Shown here: positions 50,894 to 58,653 of the stretch, piece after piece | How positions within the stretch are numbered: position 1 is the first letter of the stretch | Layout of the letters: every line of letters begins with the position of its first letter | NCBI GenBank assembly: GCA_965231025.1 | Contig: OZ246407.1 | Span: 992,001 to 1,056,000 of the forward strand | Direction of reading: 5' to 3' | Source of the DNA: PALSA-1335 sp965231025 | GTDB lineage: Bacteria; Patescibacteriota; Gracilibacteria; UBA1369 | Length of the DNA stretch: 64,000 nt | Made by a program: the position numbers and the translations under genes | Notes under the pieces: generated by a model | Databases searched by the model: none | The model's input: only the letters and a program-made list of their open reading frames with translations | What the model was told of the DNA's origin: nothing

Positions 50894-52570
50894 TTAGTTC
50901 GGACTGACCAGATACAGTCTCTCGGCCGAAGCGAGGGAATTTCCCGAAGCGTCGTAGGCAACAACGCGCCAGTAATAACTGCTCGTCGCCCCCGGAGCAT
51001 TTTGGTACGAGCCATACGACGTGTTCGTCGTCGTCTGATCAAAGTAGTAAGAACTCGAAGCCGAATTACGAATCTGAATCCTGTAGTACGTAGCTCCGGT
51101 CACCGGAGTCCAGTAAAAATTGATGGTTTGCGACCCGTGGAAAACCGTCTCAACCGCCGGGGAAATCAGCGTCGGCGCCGAAGACAAGGTAACGGGGACA
51201 TAGCTCACGCAGGGATACCCATACGTTGATGAAAGATAGTTTGTTCCGGTCTTTTCCAATTTCCAGCAGAATGTCTTGTAATTCGTGAAATCCGTCTGGT
51301 AATCGTTCAGGTACAACGTCTTGGAATATCCGGAAGCGGAAGTAAATTTCGACGTTTTTGTCACTGTTGAAATATTATTCGGATCACGGTACTCAAGCAC
51401 GAGAGTGGAATCCGTCACATTCGCGGACCACTGGAACGTGATCTGCGAAGGCATGGAAGTATAGTTCGCGGTGGGTGCCTGATACGTGATGTTCACGTTG
51501 GTAGGCACCAAGTAGGAATACATCGTCCAGACGTCCGAATCGGTGTAGGAAGTGCGGTCGGAATTCCACGCACGGATCTTCCAGGTATACACGCCGTCCG
51601 TATTCAAAAATCCGGACGTCCCTTTACTGAAAAAATATGCCACATATCCGTTCCCGTTCAGCGTCGTATTCGTAATATCCCACCAGCCGAAGTCGTTGTT
51701 GCCCGGCATCTTGAGCGCCAGCTGATAGCTGGAAACGCCAGTCGTCGGTAGAAACTGAAAATTCACCCCGGTGGTGGTAGGATCAAGCTGGAGCCCGTTC
51801 GCGGGAAGTGTTAAGACCGGTTTTCCAGCCGCCGGAACTGGTGATGGAGCCGGCGTCGGCGTCGAACCCATAAAGGTACTGGTGCGGTAAAGCATCTCGG
51901 CAACCTCTTTTCTGGTCATGGAACCGCCGGGGAAAAACTTGATGGCATAGACGTTCGCCGCGGAAGAGGCTGCGGTATCATATTCGGTGTGATCGGTTCC
52001 CATGAGCCGGTTTTTGAACATCAGTCTGGCATATGGAGCGTACCAGGAAAAAATCTCCACATCGGTCACCAGTTTGTTGTCGTACATCACCGGATTCCCG
52101 CTCGAATCCATGCCGACATTGGGAAGAAGACTGAACGCGGCGATTTTCATCGCCTCGGCGCGGTTCACGCAAATATTCGGACGGAAAGTACCATCCGGAT
52201 ATCCCTGCAGGTAATTCTTGTACTTGGCCTCCTTCACAAACGGATAATACCAGGCGGCGGAAGAAACATCGGAAAAACCAGGGTCGGAACCCTGTGACCC
52301 CACCAAACCGGTACCGGTATGGGTATAGTTTACAATCATCTTGGCAAATTCAGACCGGCGGACACAGTTATCCGGTCCAAAATTTCCGTTCCCGTAACCC
52401 TGAAGAATCCCGTGATCATAAGCCCACATAATACCCTGATAATAACTCGTGCTTCCGTTCACATCATTAAACGTCGCGGCGCTCACGGCAGGAACCGCGG
52501 CAAAAACTGAACTGACCAGGGTAACAGCCGTAGTAAGCCAGGCCGCTCCCCTCTTGAGACGATCTTTCAT
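50894..52570 (-). CDS. S-layer-homology surface protein with fibronectin-III-like domains
   Basis: 558 residues from the ATG at 52570. A signal peptide (basic MKDRLKRG, cleaved after VSA near 32) and three SLH repeats (about 34-235: GYGNGNFGPDNCVRRSEFAKM, quoted in part: NGNFGPDNCVRRSEF; GYPDGTFRPNICVNRAEAMK; KFFPGGSMTRKEVAEML). A Pro-rich linker TPTPAPSPVP leads to three fibronectin-III-like beta domains (about 250-558), the last with NFYWTPVTGATYYRIQI and SSYYWRVVAYDASGN. Surface-exposed and wall-bound through the SLH part; the beta domains suggest adhesion or layer structure. Cys pairs occur in SLH repeats 1 and 2. Separated from grpE by a shared terminator. Confidence 0.88.
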   Translation of the reverse strand: MKDRLKRGAAWLTTAVTLVSSVFAAVPAVSAATFNDVNGSTSYYQGIMWAYDHGILQGYGNGNFGPDNCVRRSEFAKMIVNYTHTGTGLVGSQGSDPGFSDVSSAAWYYPFVKEAKYKNYLQGYPDGTFRPNICVNRAEAMKIAAFSLLPNVGMDSSGNPVMYDNKLVTDVEIFSWYAPYARLMFKNRLMGTDHTEYDTAASSAANVYAIKFFPGGSMTRKEVAEMLYRTSTFMGSTPTPAPSPVPAAGKPVLTLPANGLQLDPTTTGVNFQFLPTTGVSSYQLALKMPGNNDFGWWDITNTTLNGNGYVAYFFSKGTSGFLNTDGVYTWKIRAWNSDRTSYTDSDVWTMYSYLVPTNVNITYQAPTANYTSMPSQITFQWSANVTDSTLVLEYRDPNNISTVTKTSKFTSASGYSKTLYLNDYQTDFTNYKTFCWKLEKTGTNYLSSTYGYPCVSYVPVTLSSAPTLISPAVETVFHGSQTINFYWTPVTGATYYRIQIRNSASSSYYFDQTTTNTSYGSYQNAPGATSSYYWRVVAYDASGNSLASAERLYLVSPN

Positions 52571-52678
52571 ATATTTGGGGTAAAAAATTAAGAAGATCCA
52601 GAACAGTATAAACCCGCTGCCCAAAAATGTATTACAAAAACGGGGAAAAACCTTGAACCCGCCCCCTCTCCGGGCATC

Positions 52679-52707
52679 TTGACATAAGTAAATTAATATA
52701 GTAGAAT
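52679..52707 (+). promoter_or_regulatory. Promoter of the 652-residue orphan gene
   Basis: TTGACA (52679-52684), 17 nt, TAGAAT (52702-52707), ending 34 nt before the ATG at 52741. Confidence 0.75.
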
Positions 52708-52740
52708 AGCACTCCTTCGTATATCTTTTTTAACAGCAAT

Positions 52741-54699
52741 ATGTCCGAAGAACCAACCCAAGACATCATCATCCAGTTTTCGGAGGCGAATCTCCCACCA
52801 GAAATGCGAACCGCCGCAAATACGCAGCGTCCAGCCATAATCCCTCCCCCATCCCAAGACGGCTGGGCCCAAAAAAGAATGGAAAGACTCGAAGCCGAAA
52901 TCGCAACCCCCGCCTTTCAATACGCATCCGAAGCAACCCTCCTGCAACTTAGACAGATGGTAACGGTGGGCGGTATTTTCCCTGCAAACGCCAGGAATCT
53001 CATCGGGGCACGGGCAAGAATTCTAGAAGCGGAAAATTTTCCATCCGAACTTTTCCGGATCCGTCGCTCAGACCTTCCGGAACAAACCGGACCGGCGCAT
53101 CTTGCCTACAGCCCCCTGGATTACCTCGCTTCATCGATGCCCGGAGCAACCCTGTTTCCGCTCAAGGCCATTCAGAGAATGCAATACAGCCGCGAACGGA
53201 ATAAAACGCGTGACGAAGACCCGATCACCCTGCGTGAAAAATACCGCATGGGCCTTATGCAGGTCATCACCGGCCTCAATTCCAGCTCATATGACGTCAA
53301 AACCCTCCGTGGAGTAACCGCTCCCGCCGACATCATCGAAATCGTTGAAGCCGCCACTTTCTGCTACGGCGAACCGGCCAAAGAAGAGATGTTCATCCGT
53401 GTACTTTCAAACCAGCTCCAGATCAAAATCGATACCTACAACCGCGCCATCAGGGCAAAAACCGGTAAGCCTGAAGCCGAATCCTATACAAGCCAGGAAC
53501 TTGGGGAACTCATCCGTCCCGAGAATATCCGCTACCTCATGAAACGGATTGCGGAAACAAGCAGGGAATGGGTTGAAGCCAGAAAACAGCCCGCCGAGAT
53601 TCTCCCCCTTCGTCCGAATCTGCAGTTCTACGCCGACCTGATCAAACGGAACCCGTTCTGGTTTACACGCCTTTCCTCACAAGAAATGAAGAAAAAATGT
53701 GGAGAACTGGAAGCACTGCTGGAAGAATATGTCGACATTCAGACTTGCGAACGGATGACCACGAACGCGAACCACTATCTCAAAGATAACCGTCCCACAC
53801 GGTACGACCCGTATCTCACCAGACCTTTTGCGGCAATTGCCGGAGAAAAGGTGGAAAAAGAGATTCAGGGACTCGTACAAATGTCTGAAGACATGTTTGA
53901 AGACGCCATCCAGGGCGGAACCTACGTTCCGGATATGGCAAATCTCATGGACACAATATCGGAAGCCATGAAAGAACTCATTGATAAAATACAGGAAAGG
54001 GCCCGGCAACAAAAAGCGGGGAAAACCGAAGCCGTTGAGACGAATGAAGAAGCCGAAGCCGCGGCGGAACAAGCCGAGGAAAAAACCGATGACAACATCC
54101 TGTACTTCCCTGAACGGGGACGGCAAGAAAATACGCCCCCAAAAGAACTGGGCTGGCAGCTGGCAAAACTGACGGAACTCACCATCATGGTCAGCCGCAG
54201 CGTCTCGCCGGAACTCGTCGGCAGATTCCACAACATCTTACGCCGGATACTGGAGACCCAAATCAACGAAATGGTCTCAAATGCCAAAAACGGTGCAAAA
54301 CCCATGAGCACCGGTGACATCTATGCCGTCGGAAAAGAAGGAAAAAAACTGTACCCCATGTTCCGGCTCTTTTCACGAATTCACGGAGAAGAAAAAGCCC
54401 TGCAACTCATCGACAGCGTCATTGAGGAAAAACTTGGCAACCTCACCGACGAAGAGTTCGCAAAACTCTACGCGGACATGTTTACCAACACCGCAATGCA
54501 GGGAAGACAGGTATTCGCACAGTTCATTTTGCCGGCTGAATTTGTTGCACCGGGAACCGATAAAATGATGATTCCCAACCGCCTGCCCGTCACGCGCAGA
54601 CGTCTGCTCGACTTGGTGATCCAGAGACCGGAACTGTTCCACGAACGTCTCGTAAAAATGGGCCGGGAGCGGTTCATGAAAGAGAACGTGGAGAATTAA
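52741..54699 (+). CDS. Large cytosolic orphan protein
   Basis: 652 residues, mostly helical, with no signal peptide or membrane segment. A Pro-rich N-terminus is followed by helical segments such as ATLLQLRQMVTVGGIFPANA and RTLRG-like turns. There is an acidic Ala/Glu linker (about 430-455: EEAEAAAEQAEEKTDD), then a compact C-terminal half with LSDEEFAKLYADMF-like helices (actual LTDEEFAKLYADMF) and basic ends. No family recognised. It lies between the SLH gene and dnaK, has its own consensus promoter, and its stop is only 25 nt before the dnaK -35 box. Confidence 0.65.
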   Translation: MSEEPTQDIIIQFSEANLPPEMRTAANTQRPAIIPPPSQDGWAQKRMERLEAEIATPAFQYASEATLLQLRQMVTVGGIFPANARNLIGARARILEAENFPSELFRIRRSDLPEQTGPAHLAYSPLDYLASSMPGATLFPLKAIQRMQYSRERNKTRDEDPITLREKYRMGLMQVITGLNSSSYDVKTLRGVTAPADIIEIVEAATFCYGEPAKEEMFIRVLSNQLQIKIDTYNRAIRAKTGKPEAESYTSQELGELIRPENIRYLMKRIAETSREWVEARKQPAEILPLRPNLQFYADLIKRNPFWFTRLSSQEMKKKCGELEALLEEYVDIQTCERMTTNANHYLKDNRPTRYDPYLTRPFAAIAGEKVEKEIQGLVQMSEDMFEDAIQGGTYVPDMANLMDTISEAMKELIDKIQERARQQKAGKTEAVETNEEAEAAAEQAEEKTDDNILYFPERGRQENTPPKELGWQLAKLTELTIMVSRSVSPELVGRFHNILRRILETQINEMVSNAKNGAKPMSTGDIYAVGKEGKKLYPMFRLFSRIHGEEKALQLIDSVIEEKLGNLTDEEFAKLYADMFTNTAMQGRQVFAQFILPAEFVAPGTDKMMIPNRLPVTRRRLLDLVIQRPELFHERLVKMGRERFMKENVEN

Positions 54700-54723
54700 A
54701 ACGGGGCTCTTTTTCCAAACTTC

Positions 54724-54764
54724 TTGACTCTCCATCCTTAGCACTCTATAATTATGAGTGCTAA
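54724..54764 (+). promoter_or_regulatory. dnaK promoter with perfect CIRCE operator
   Basis: TTGACT (54724-54729), 17 nt, TATAAT (54747-54752). TTAGCACTC (54738-54746), 9 nt, GAGTGCTAA (54756-54764) is an exact CIRCE spanning the -10 box. HrcA from 49465 is the expected repressor. Confidence 0.97.
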
Positions 54765-54794
54765 TTTTGAATGCGCCCGCCCGGCGCGCCCTAC

Positions 54795-54823
54795 ATTCTA
54801 CAATTCTAAATTCTAACATTCTA
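54795..54823 (+). repeat. Four ATTCTA micro-repeats in the dnaK leader
   Basis: ATTCTA at 54795, 54803, 54810 and 54818 (spacing 8, 7, 8), directly before AAAATT-ATG of dnaK. Confidence 0.75.
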
Positions 54824-54828
54824 AAATT

Positions 54829-56850
54829 ATGAGCAAAATCATCGGCATCGACCTTGGGACCACCAACTCCTGCGTTGCGGTCATGCAAGGTACCGAAACC
54901 ATCGTCATCCCCAACACGGAGGGTAACCGCACCACCCCGTCGGTTGTGGCCATCAAAAACAACGAACGTCTGGTGGGCGTGACGGCAAAAGCCCAGGCGG
55001 TCACCAATCCGGAAAACACCATCTACTCCGCCAAACGTCTCATCGGACGCCAGTTCGACGAAGTCACCCACGAAATCAAACAGATCCCCTATAAGGTCGT
55101 GAGTGGACGCAGCGGCGAAGCCGAAATCGTGCTCAACGGCAAAGAACACCGTCCGGCGGAAATTGCCGCCATGGTCCTCGCCAAATTAAAAGCGGATGCT
55201 GAAGCATTCCTCGGTGAAAAAGTGACCGAAGCGGTCATCACCGTTCCCGCATACTTCAACGACTCACAGCGCCAGGCCACCAAAGACGCGGGCAAAATCG
55301 CGGGCCTGGACGTGAAAAGAATTATTAACGAACCAACAGCCGCCGCACTCGCGTACGGCCTCGACAAGAACAAAGCCAAAGACAAGAAAATCGCGGTCTA
55401 CGACTTCGGAGGAGGTACATTCGACATCTCCATTCTCGAACTCGGCGAAGGCGTGTTTGAAGTACTCTCAACGAACGGAGACACCCACCTGGGCGGTGAC
55501 GACATCGACCAGGCCATCGTGAGCTACCTCATCGGCGAATTTAAAAAACAGTCCGGCATCGATCTTTCCGGAGACAAAGTCGCCCTCCAGCGTCTGCGCG
55601 ACGAAGCGGAAAAAGCCAAGATCGCTCTTTCCCAGGTTCACGAAGCGGACATCATGCTCCAGTTCATCGCCATGGACAAAGGCGGAGCGGCCCAACATTT
55701 CAACACCAAACTCACCCGCGCCAAGCTGGAAGATCTGGCGGCGGACTTTGTTGAACGCTCGGTCCAGCCCTGCAAAAAAGCCATCGAAGACGCCAAAGTC
55801 TATTTGAGCGACATTGACGAAGTGATCCTCGTGGGAGGCATGACCCGCATGCCGGCCATCCAGGCAAAAGTGAAAGAAATTTTTGGAAAAGAACCACACC
55901 GCGGCATCAACCCGGATGAAGTCGTAGCTTTGGGCGCGGCCATCCAGGGCGGCGTGCTCCAGGGCAATGTGAAAGACATTATTCTGCTCGACGTCACTCC
56001 CCTTTCTTTGGGTCTGGAAACCATGGGAAGCGTCATGACCAAACTCATCGAACGCAACACCACCATCCCGACCACCAAATCCCAGGTGTTCTCAACCGCG
56101 GCGGACAGCCAGCCCTCGGTGGAGATCCACGTGCTCCAGGGCGAACGCCCCATGGCCGCGGACAACAAATCGCTCGGCCGCTTCATCCTTGACGGCATCC
56201 CACCGGCTCCGCGCGGAGTTCCGCAGATTGAAGTCACCTTCGACATCGACGCCAACGGAATTTTGAACGTCAAAGCCAGCGACAAAGCCACCAACAAAGT
56301 TCAGCACATCACCATCACCGGCAGCTCCAACATGAGCGACGCCGAAATCGAAAAGATGCGCAAAGAGGCCGAACAGTTCGCGGAGGAGGACAAGAAAAAG
56401 AAAGAGTCTGTAGAAACCCGCAACAAGGCGGAAAGCCTGGTCTTGCAGGCCGAAAGAACATTAAAAGATGCCGGAGACAAAGTTGCCGACGATATCAAAA
56501 AGCCGGTGACCGAAAAAATAGACGCTCTCAAAAAACTGCTCGAAAGCAAAGACGATAAAGGTGCACCAAACGCCAAACCGGAAGACCTCCAGAAAGGCTA
56601 CGAAGAACTTTCCGAAGTGATCCAAAAAGTTGGCGCGGAAATGTATAAAGCCGCGGGTGCACAGGGCGCCGCTGGTCCTGGAGCCACAGGCCCGGCCGCG
56701 GATGCCGCAGGCGCAACCACCGGAGAAACCACACCTCCACCGGCCGGAGCCTCGGAAGAAGACGTCAAAGTCTACGAAGCCGGCAAAAAGAAAATCCCGG
56801 TCGAACCTACCGACCCGCCAGCCGAAGGTGAAGTAGTCGATAAAAAATAA
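54829..56850 (+). CDS. dnaK: Molecular chaperone DnaK (Hsp70)
   Basis: 673 residues. ATP-driven folding chaperone. Nucleotide-binding domain with GIDLGTTNSCVAVMQG, YDFGGGTFDISILELG and VGGMTRMPAIQ; interdomain linker ILLDVTPLSLG; substrate-binding beta domain (to about 505) and helical lid. The C-terminal tail (about 605-673) is an Ala/Gly/Pro/Thr-rich linker and an acidic end (VEPTDPPAEGEVVDKK) in place of the usual EEVD-like ending. Under CIRCE/HrcA control with four ATTCTA repeats in the leader. A 33-codon gene follows 16 nt later before the terminator. GrpE is encoded 4 kb upstream and DnaJ is not in the window. Confidence 0.98.
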   Translation: MSKIIGIDLGTTNSCVAVMQGTETIVIPNTEGNRTTPSVVAIKNNERLVGVTAKAQAVTNPENTIYSAKRLIGRQFDEVTHEIKQIPYKVVSGRSGEAEIVLNGKEHRPAEIAAMVLAKLKADAEAFLGEKVTEAVITVPAYFNDSQRQATKDAGKIAGLDVKRIINEPTAAALAYGLDKNKAKDKKIAVYDFGGGTFDISILELGEGVFEVLSTNGDTHLGGDDIDQAIVSYLIGEFKKQSGIDLSGDKVALQRLRDEAEKAKIALSQVHEADIMLQFIAMDKGGAAQHFNTKLTRAKLEDLAADFVERSVQPCKKAIEDAKVYLSDIDEVILVGGMTRMPAIQAKVKEIFGKEPHRGINPDEVVALGAAIQGGVLQGNVKDIILLDVTPLSLGLETMGSVMTKLIERNTTIPTTKSQVFSTAADSQPSVEIHVLQGERPMAADNKSLGRFILDGIPPAPRGVPQIEVTFDIDANGILNVKASDKATNKVQHITITGSSNMSDAEIEKMRKEAEQFAEEDKKKKESVETRNKAESLVLQAERTLKDAGDKVADDIKKPVTEKIDALKKLLESKDDKGAPNAKPEDLQKGYEELSEVIQKVGAEMYKAAGAQGAAGPGATGPAADAAGATTGETTPPPAGASEEDVKVYEAGKKKIPVEPTDPPAEGEVVDKK

Positions 56851-56866
56851 CTCAACAACCCGAACT

Positions 56867-56968
56867 ATGATCCACAACTCTTTTCCAGATTTCCCGGCAC
56901 CAGACTTCCCGAAGCCGGATCTCCCAACTCCGGATTTTCCCGGACAAAACTTCGCCGAAAACAGTTAA
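56867..56968 (+). CDS. Micro-protein of four PDFPx repeats, downstream of dnaK
   Basis: 33 residues starting at the ATG 16 nt after the dnaK stop and ending before the operon terminator. After MIHNSF come four exact 5-residue repeats, PDFPA, PDFPK, PDLPT and PDFPG (residues 7-26), then QNFAENS. At DNA level the 15-nt repeat units differ almost only at synonymous sites (CCA/CCG, GAT/GAC, TTC/TTT, CCG/CCA/CCC), the sign of selection on the peptide. No family recognised; Pro-Asp-Phe-Pro repeats suggest a short binding motif. It should be heat-induced with dnaK. Confidence 0.55.
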   Translation: MIHNSFPDFPAPDFPKPDLPTPDFPGQNFAENS

Positions 56969-56994
56969 ACATTGTGGACCAATGCTTGAATACT

Positions 56995-57019
56995 AAAAGC
57001 CCCGCAATGCGGGGCTTTT
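56995..57019 (+). terminator. Terminator of the dnaK transcript
   Basis: AAAAGCCCCGC, loop AAT, GCGGGGCTTTT: an 11-bp perfect stem ending in T's. Confidence 0.92.
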
Positions 57020-57028
57020 GAGCATTAA

Positions 57029-57125
57029 AAAACTCCCTCAGAAGACTCTAAAGGAGTTTTGCAGGGCGCAGGAGTCGAACTCCTATTGCCTCCACCACCG
57101 AGGTAAGTAATAAAACTCCCTCAGA
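57029..57125. repeat. 14-bp direct repeat AAAACTCCCTCAGA flanking a tRNA/tmRNA-like end
   Basis: Copies at 57029-57042 and 57112-57125. AAAACTCC of copy 1 can also pair with GGAGTTTT at 57053-57060. The repeat marks the border between the dnaK region and the accessory genes to the right. Confidence 0.7.
57061..57097 (+). other. tRNA/tmRNA-like 3' end fragment
   Basis: GGGCGCAGGA-GTCGAAC-TCCT and GCCTCCACCA look like the T arm, acceptor strand and CCA of a tRNA or, given the closing CCTCCACCA, a tmRNA. No matching 5' acceptor (GGAGGCA-like) lies within 90 nt upstream, so it is a remnant and not a working gene. The 3' ends of tRNA and tmRNA genes are common attachment sites for integrating elements. 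Confidence 0.45.
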
Positions 57126-57153
57126 CTAAAATTATATCGCTAACCCAAAAATC

Positions 57154-57795
57154 ATGCAAAACCTCGCACTTCTCGCAACCATCTGCGGCCTGCACACCCT
57201 GGCCGTCATCAGCCCGGGCCCGGACTTTCTCATGGCCGTCAAAAACTCCCTCACCTACTCCCGCCGGACCGGCGTCTACACCGCCATCGGCTTTGCCCTT
57301 GGCATCGCCACGCACCTGCTGTACTGCGTGACCGGACTCGCCTTTGTGATCTCCAAATCCATCCTGCTCTTTAGCGTCATCAAATACCTTGGCGCCGCGT
57401 ATTTGATCTACATCGGCTTCAAGGCCATCATGAGCAAAACCCCGCAGCAGCCCGCATCCCCAGGTGGAAGCAGCGACCCCGTCAAAAAACCGGATATCAC
57501 TCCATTCCAGGCCGTCAAATCCGGATACCTCACGAATCTGTTAAACCCCAAAGCGACGCTCTTCATGCTGTCCATCTTCACGCTCGTCATCACACCGGAA
57601 ACCCCGGCCGCCATACTCATCGCCGGAAGCGCCTACATGGTCATATTCACCGCCATCTGGTTCTCCCTTGTGGCCGTGTTCTTCAGCCACAAGCGCGTCC
57701 GCGGCCTCTACGAAAAGTTCGAAAAAGCCATCACCCGCACCTTCGGAGGACTGCTGATGCTGTTGGGCCTGAAACTGGCACTGGTAAAGGAATAA
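57154..57795 (+). CDS. LysE-family amino acid exporter
   Basis: 213 residues, about six transmembrane helices. HTLAVISPGPDFLMAVKNSL is the family signature, and GIATHLLYCVTGLAFVIS with YLGAAYLIYIGFKAI follow. A Pro/Ser/Lys loop (about 95-118) is followed by SGYLTNLLNPKATLFMLSIF. LysE proteins export basic or small amino acids or homoserine lactones; the substrate is unknown here. First gene after the tRNA-like remnant. It ends at a terminator shared with the convergent toxin gene. Confidence 0.93.
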   Translation: MQNLALLATICGLHTLAVISPGPDFLMAVKNSLTYSRRTGVYTAIGFALGIATHLLYCVTGLAFVISKSILLFSVIKYLGAAYLIYIGFKAIMSKTPQQPASPGGSSDPVKKPDITPFQAVKSGYLTNLLNPKATLFMLSIFTLVITPETPAAILIAGSAYMVIFTAIWFSLVAVFFSHKRVRGLYEKFEKAITRTFGGLLMLLGLKLALVKE

Positions 57796-57843
57796 ATATT
57801 GCCGTTCCCCCTGCCAAAGACAAATTTGTGCGCGCACACAAGC

Positions 57844-57874
57844 AAACGCCCCCCCAAACACACGGGGGGCGTTT
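57844..57874. terminator. Bidirectional terminator between lysE-like and toxin genes
   Basis: AAACGCCCCCC pairs with GGGGGGCGTTT around a loop of about 9 nt. Its right edge reaches the toxin stop at 57874. Confidence 0.88.
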
Positions 57875-58209
57875 CAATAATCGGACAGCCTCAACTCTTC
57901 CTTGATCCTGGCAAGATGATCGTTCCTCTCCTCAAGTGAAATATTCTCACGTTCATTTTTTGCATAAATACAGACCGGGATTAACAAACCTTCAATTTCC
58001 ATGATCCAGATAAGCAGTCGGTAACCACCGGACTTTCCAATTCCATCCGCACCGATCCTAATCTTATAAACCCCATTGCCCAACGAGACAGCATGTTCTT
58101 TTCGAAAACCATTTAATGCTTCAATCATCTTCTTTTTGACTGAACGATGCTTCCTGGCAATTCTCTTCAATTGCTTCTGAAAATGATTGAGGATTAAGTA
58201 GCTATACAT
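57874..58209 (-). CDS. RelE/HigB-like toxin of a type II toxin-antitoxin pair
   Basis: 111 residues. A basic N-terminal half (QKQLKRIARKHRSVKKKMIEAL) is followed by GVYKIRIGADGIGKSGGYRLLIWI and PVCIYAKNERENIS, the typical strand set of RelE-superfamily proteins that cut mRNA at the ribosome or act on other RNAs. The GKSGGYR motif and the Tyr-Ala-Lys strand fit the RelE/HigB_toxin group. Its start lies 8 nt inside the antitoxin gene, so antitoxin comes first, the common RelBE order. A/T-richer than the core genes. Confidence 0.85.
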   Translation of the reverse strand: MYSYLILNHFQKQLKRIARKHRSVKKKMIEALNGFRKEHAVSLGNGVYKIRIGADGIGKSGGYRLLIWIMEIEGLLIPVCIYAKNERENISLEERNDHLARIKEELRLSDY

Positions 58210-58459
58210 CTTTCAATTGTTCTTCTAAAGGAGTATTTATAAGCTTTCTGAATTTTTCTGACTTTAAAGCCTTTTTCACAGCGGCATCCAAATCTTTCGT
58301 TAATTTCTCAAACCGTTTTTCCTCGTATGATTTTGTAATTTTGTAAAACTTCATCAGAAAACGGAAGAATTCCGCCTTATTGGAGAAGCCTTCCTCTTTC
58401 ATAAATTGTTTCATCTCCTTTTCCTGCACGTCGTTGACTTTAAAAAATACGGTCGTCAT
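58202..58459 (-). CDS. Antitoxin partner of the RelE-like toxin
   Basis: 85 residues. The N-terminus TTVFFKVNDVQEKEMKQFMKEEGFSN has the strand-helix-helix form of ribbon-helix-helix antitoxins; the C-terminal half is a Lys-rich helix expected to wrap the toxin. No exact family name is claimed. It precedes and overlaps the toxin gene and has a near-consensus promoter that it probably represses with the toxin. Confidence 0.75.
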   Translation of the reverse strand: MTTVFFKVNDVQEKEMKQFMKEEGFSNKAEFFRFLMKFYKITKSYEEKRFEKLTKDLDAAVKKALKSEKFRKLINTPLEEQLKDV

Positions 58460-58490
58460 AAGCTATAAAATATAGAGTAAAAACATATAT

Positions 58491-58519
58491 ATTATATAGC
58501 AAATCTATAGTTTCATCAA
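58491..58519 (-). promoter_or_regulatory. Promoter of the toxin-antitoxin pair
   Basis: On the minus strand TTGATG, 17 nt, TATAAT (-10 at 58496-58491), followed by an A/T-rich leader of about 32 nt (TATATATG repeats) that may hold the autoregulatory operator. Confidence 0.7.
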
Positions 58520-58653
58520 ATTATCCGAAAGACGACCTCACCGTACTCCTTCCACCATGACCAAAATGTAAAAACATCCTGAAATTCCCCTAAACCCCCA
58601 TCGGTGCTAAACTCAGCCCAATAACCCACACCTGCGCCCGTTAACTTACCCCC

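Noticed and set aside
57061..57097. A working tRNA or tmRNA
   Set aside because: No 5' acceptor partner, D arm or tag frame is present upstream; the dnaK terminator lies there.
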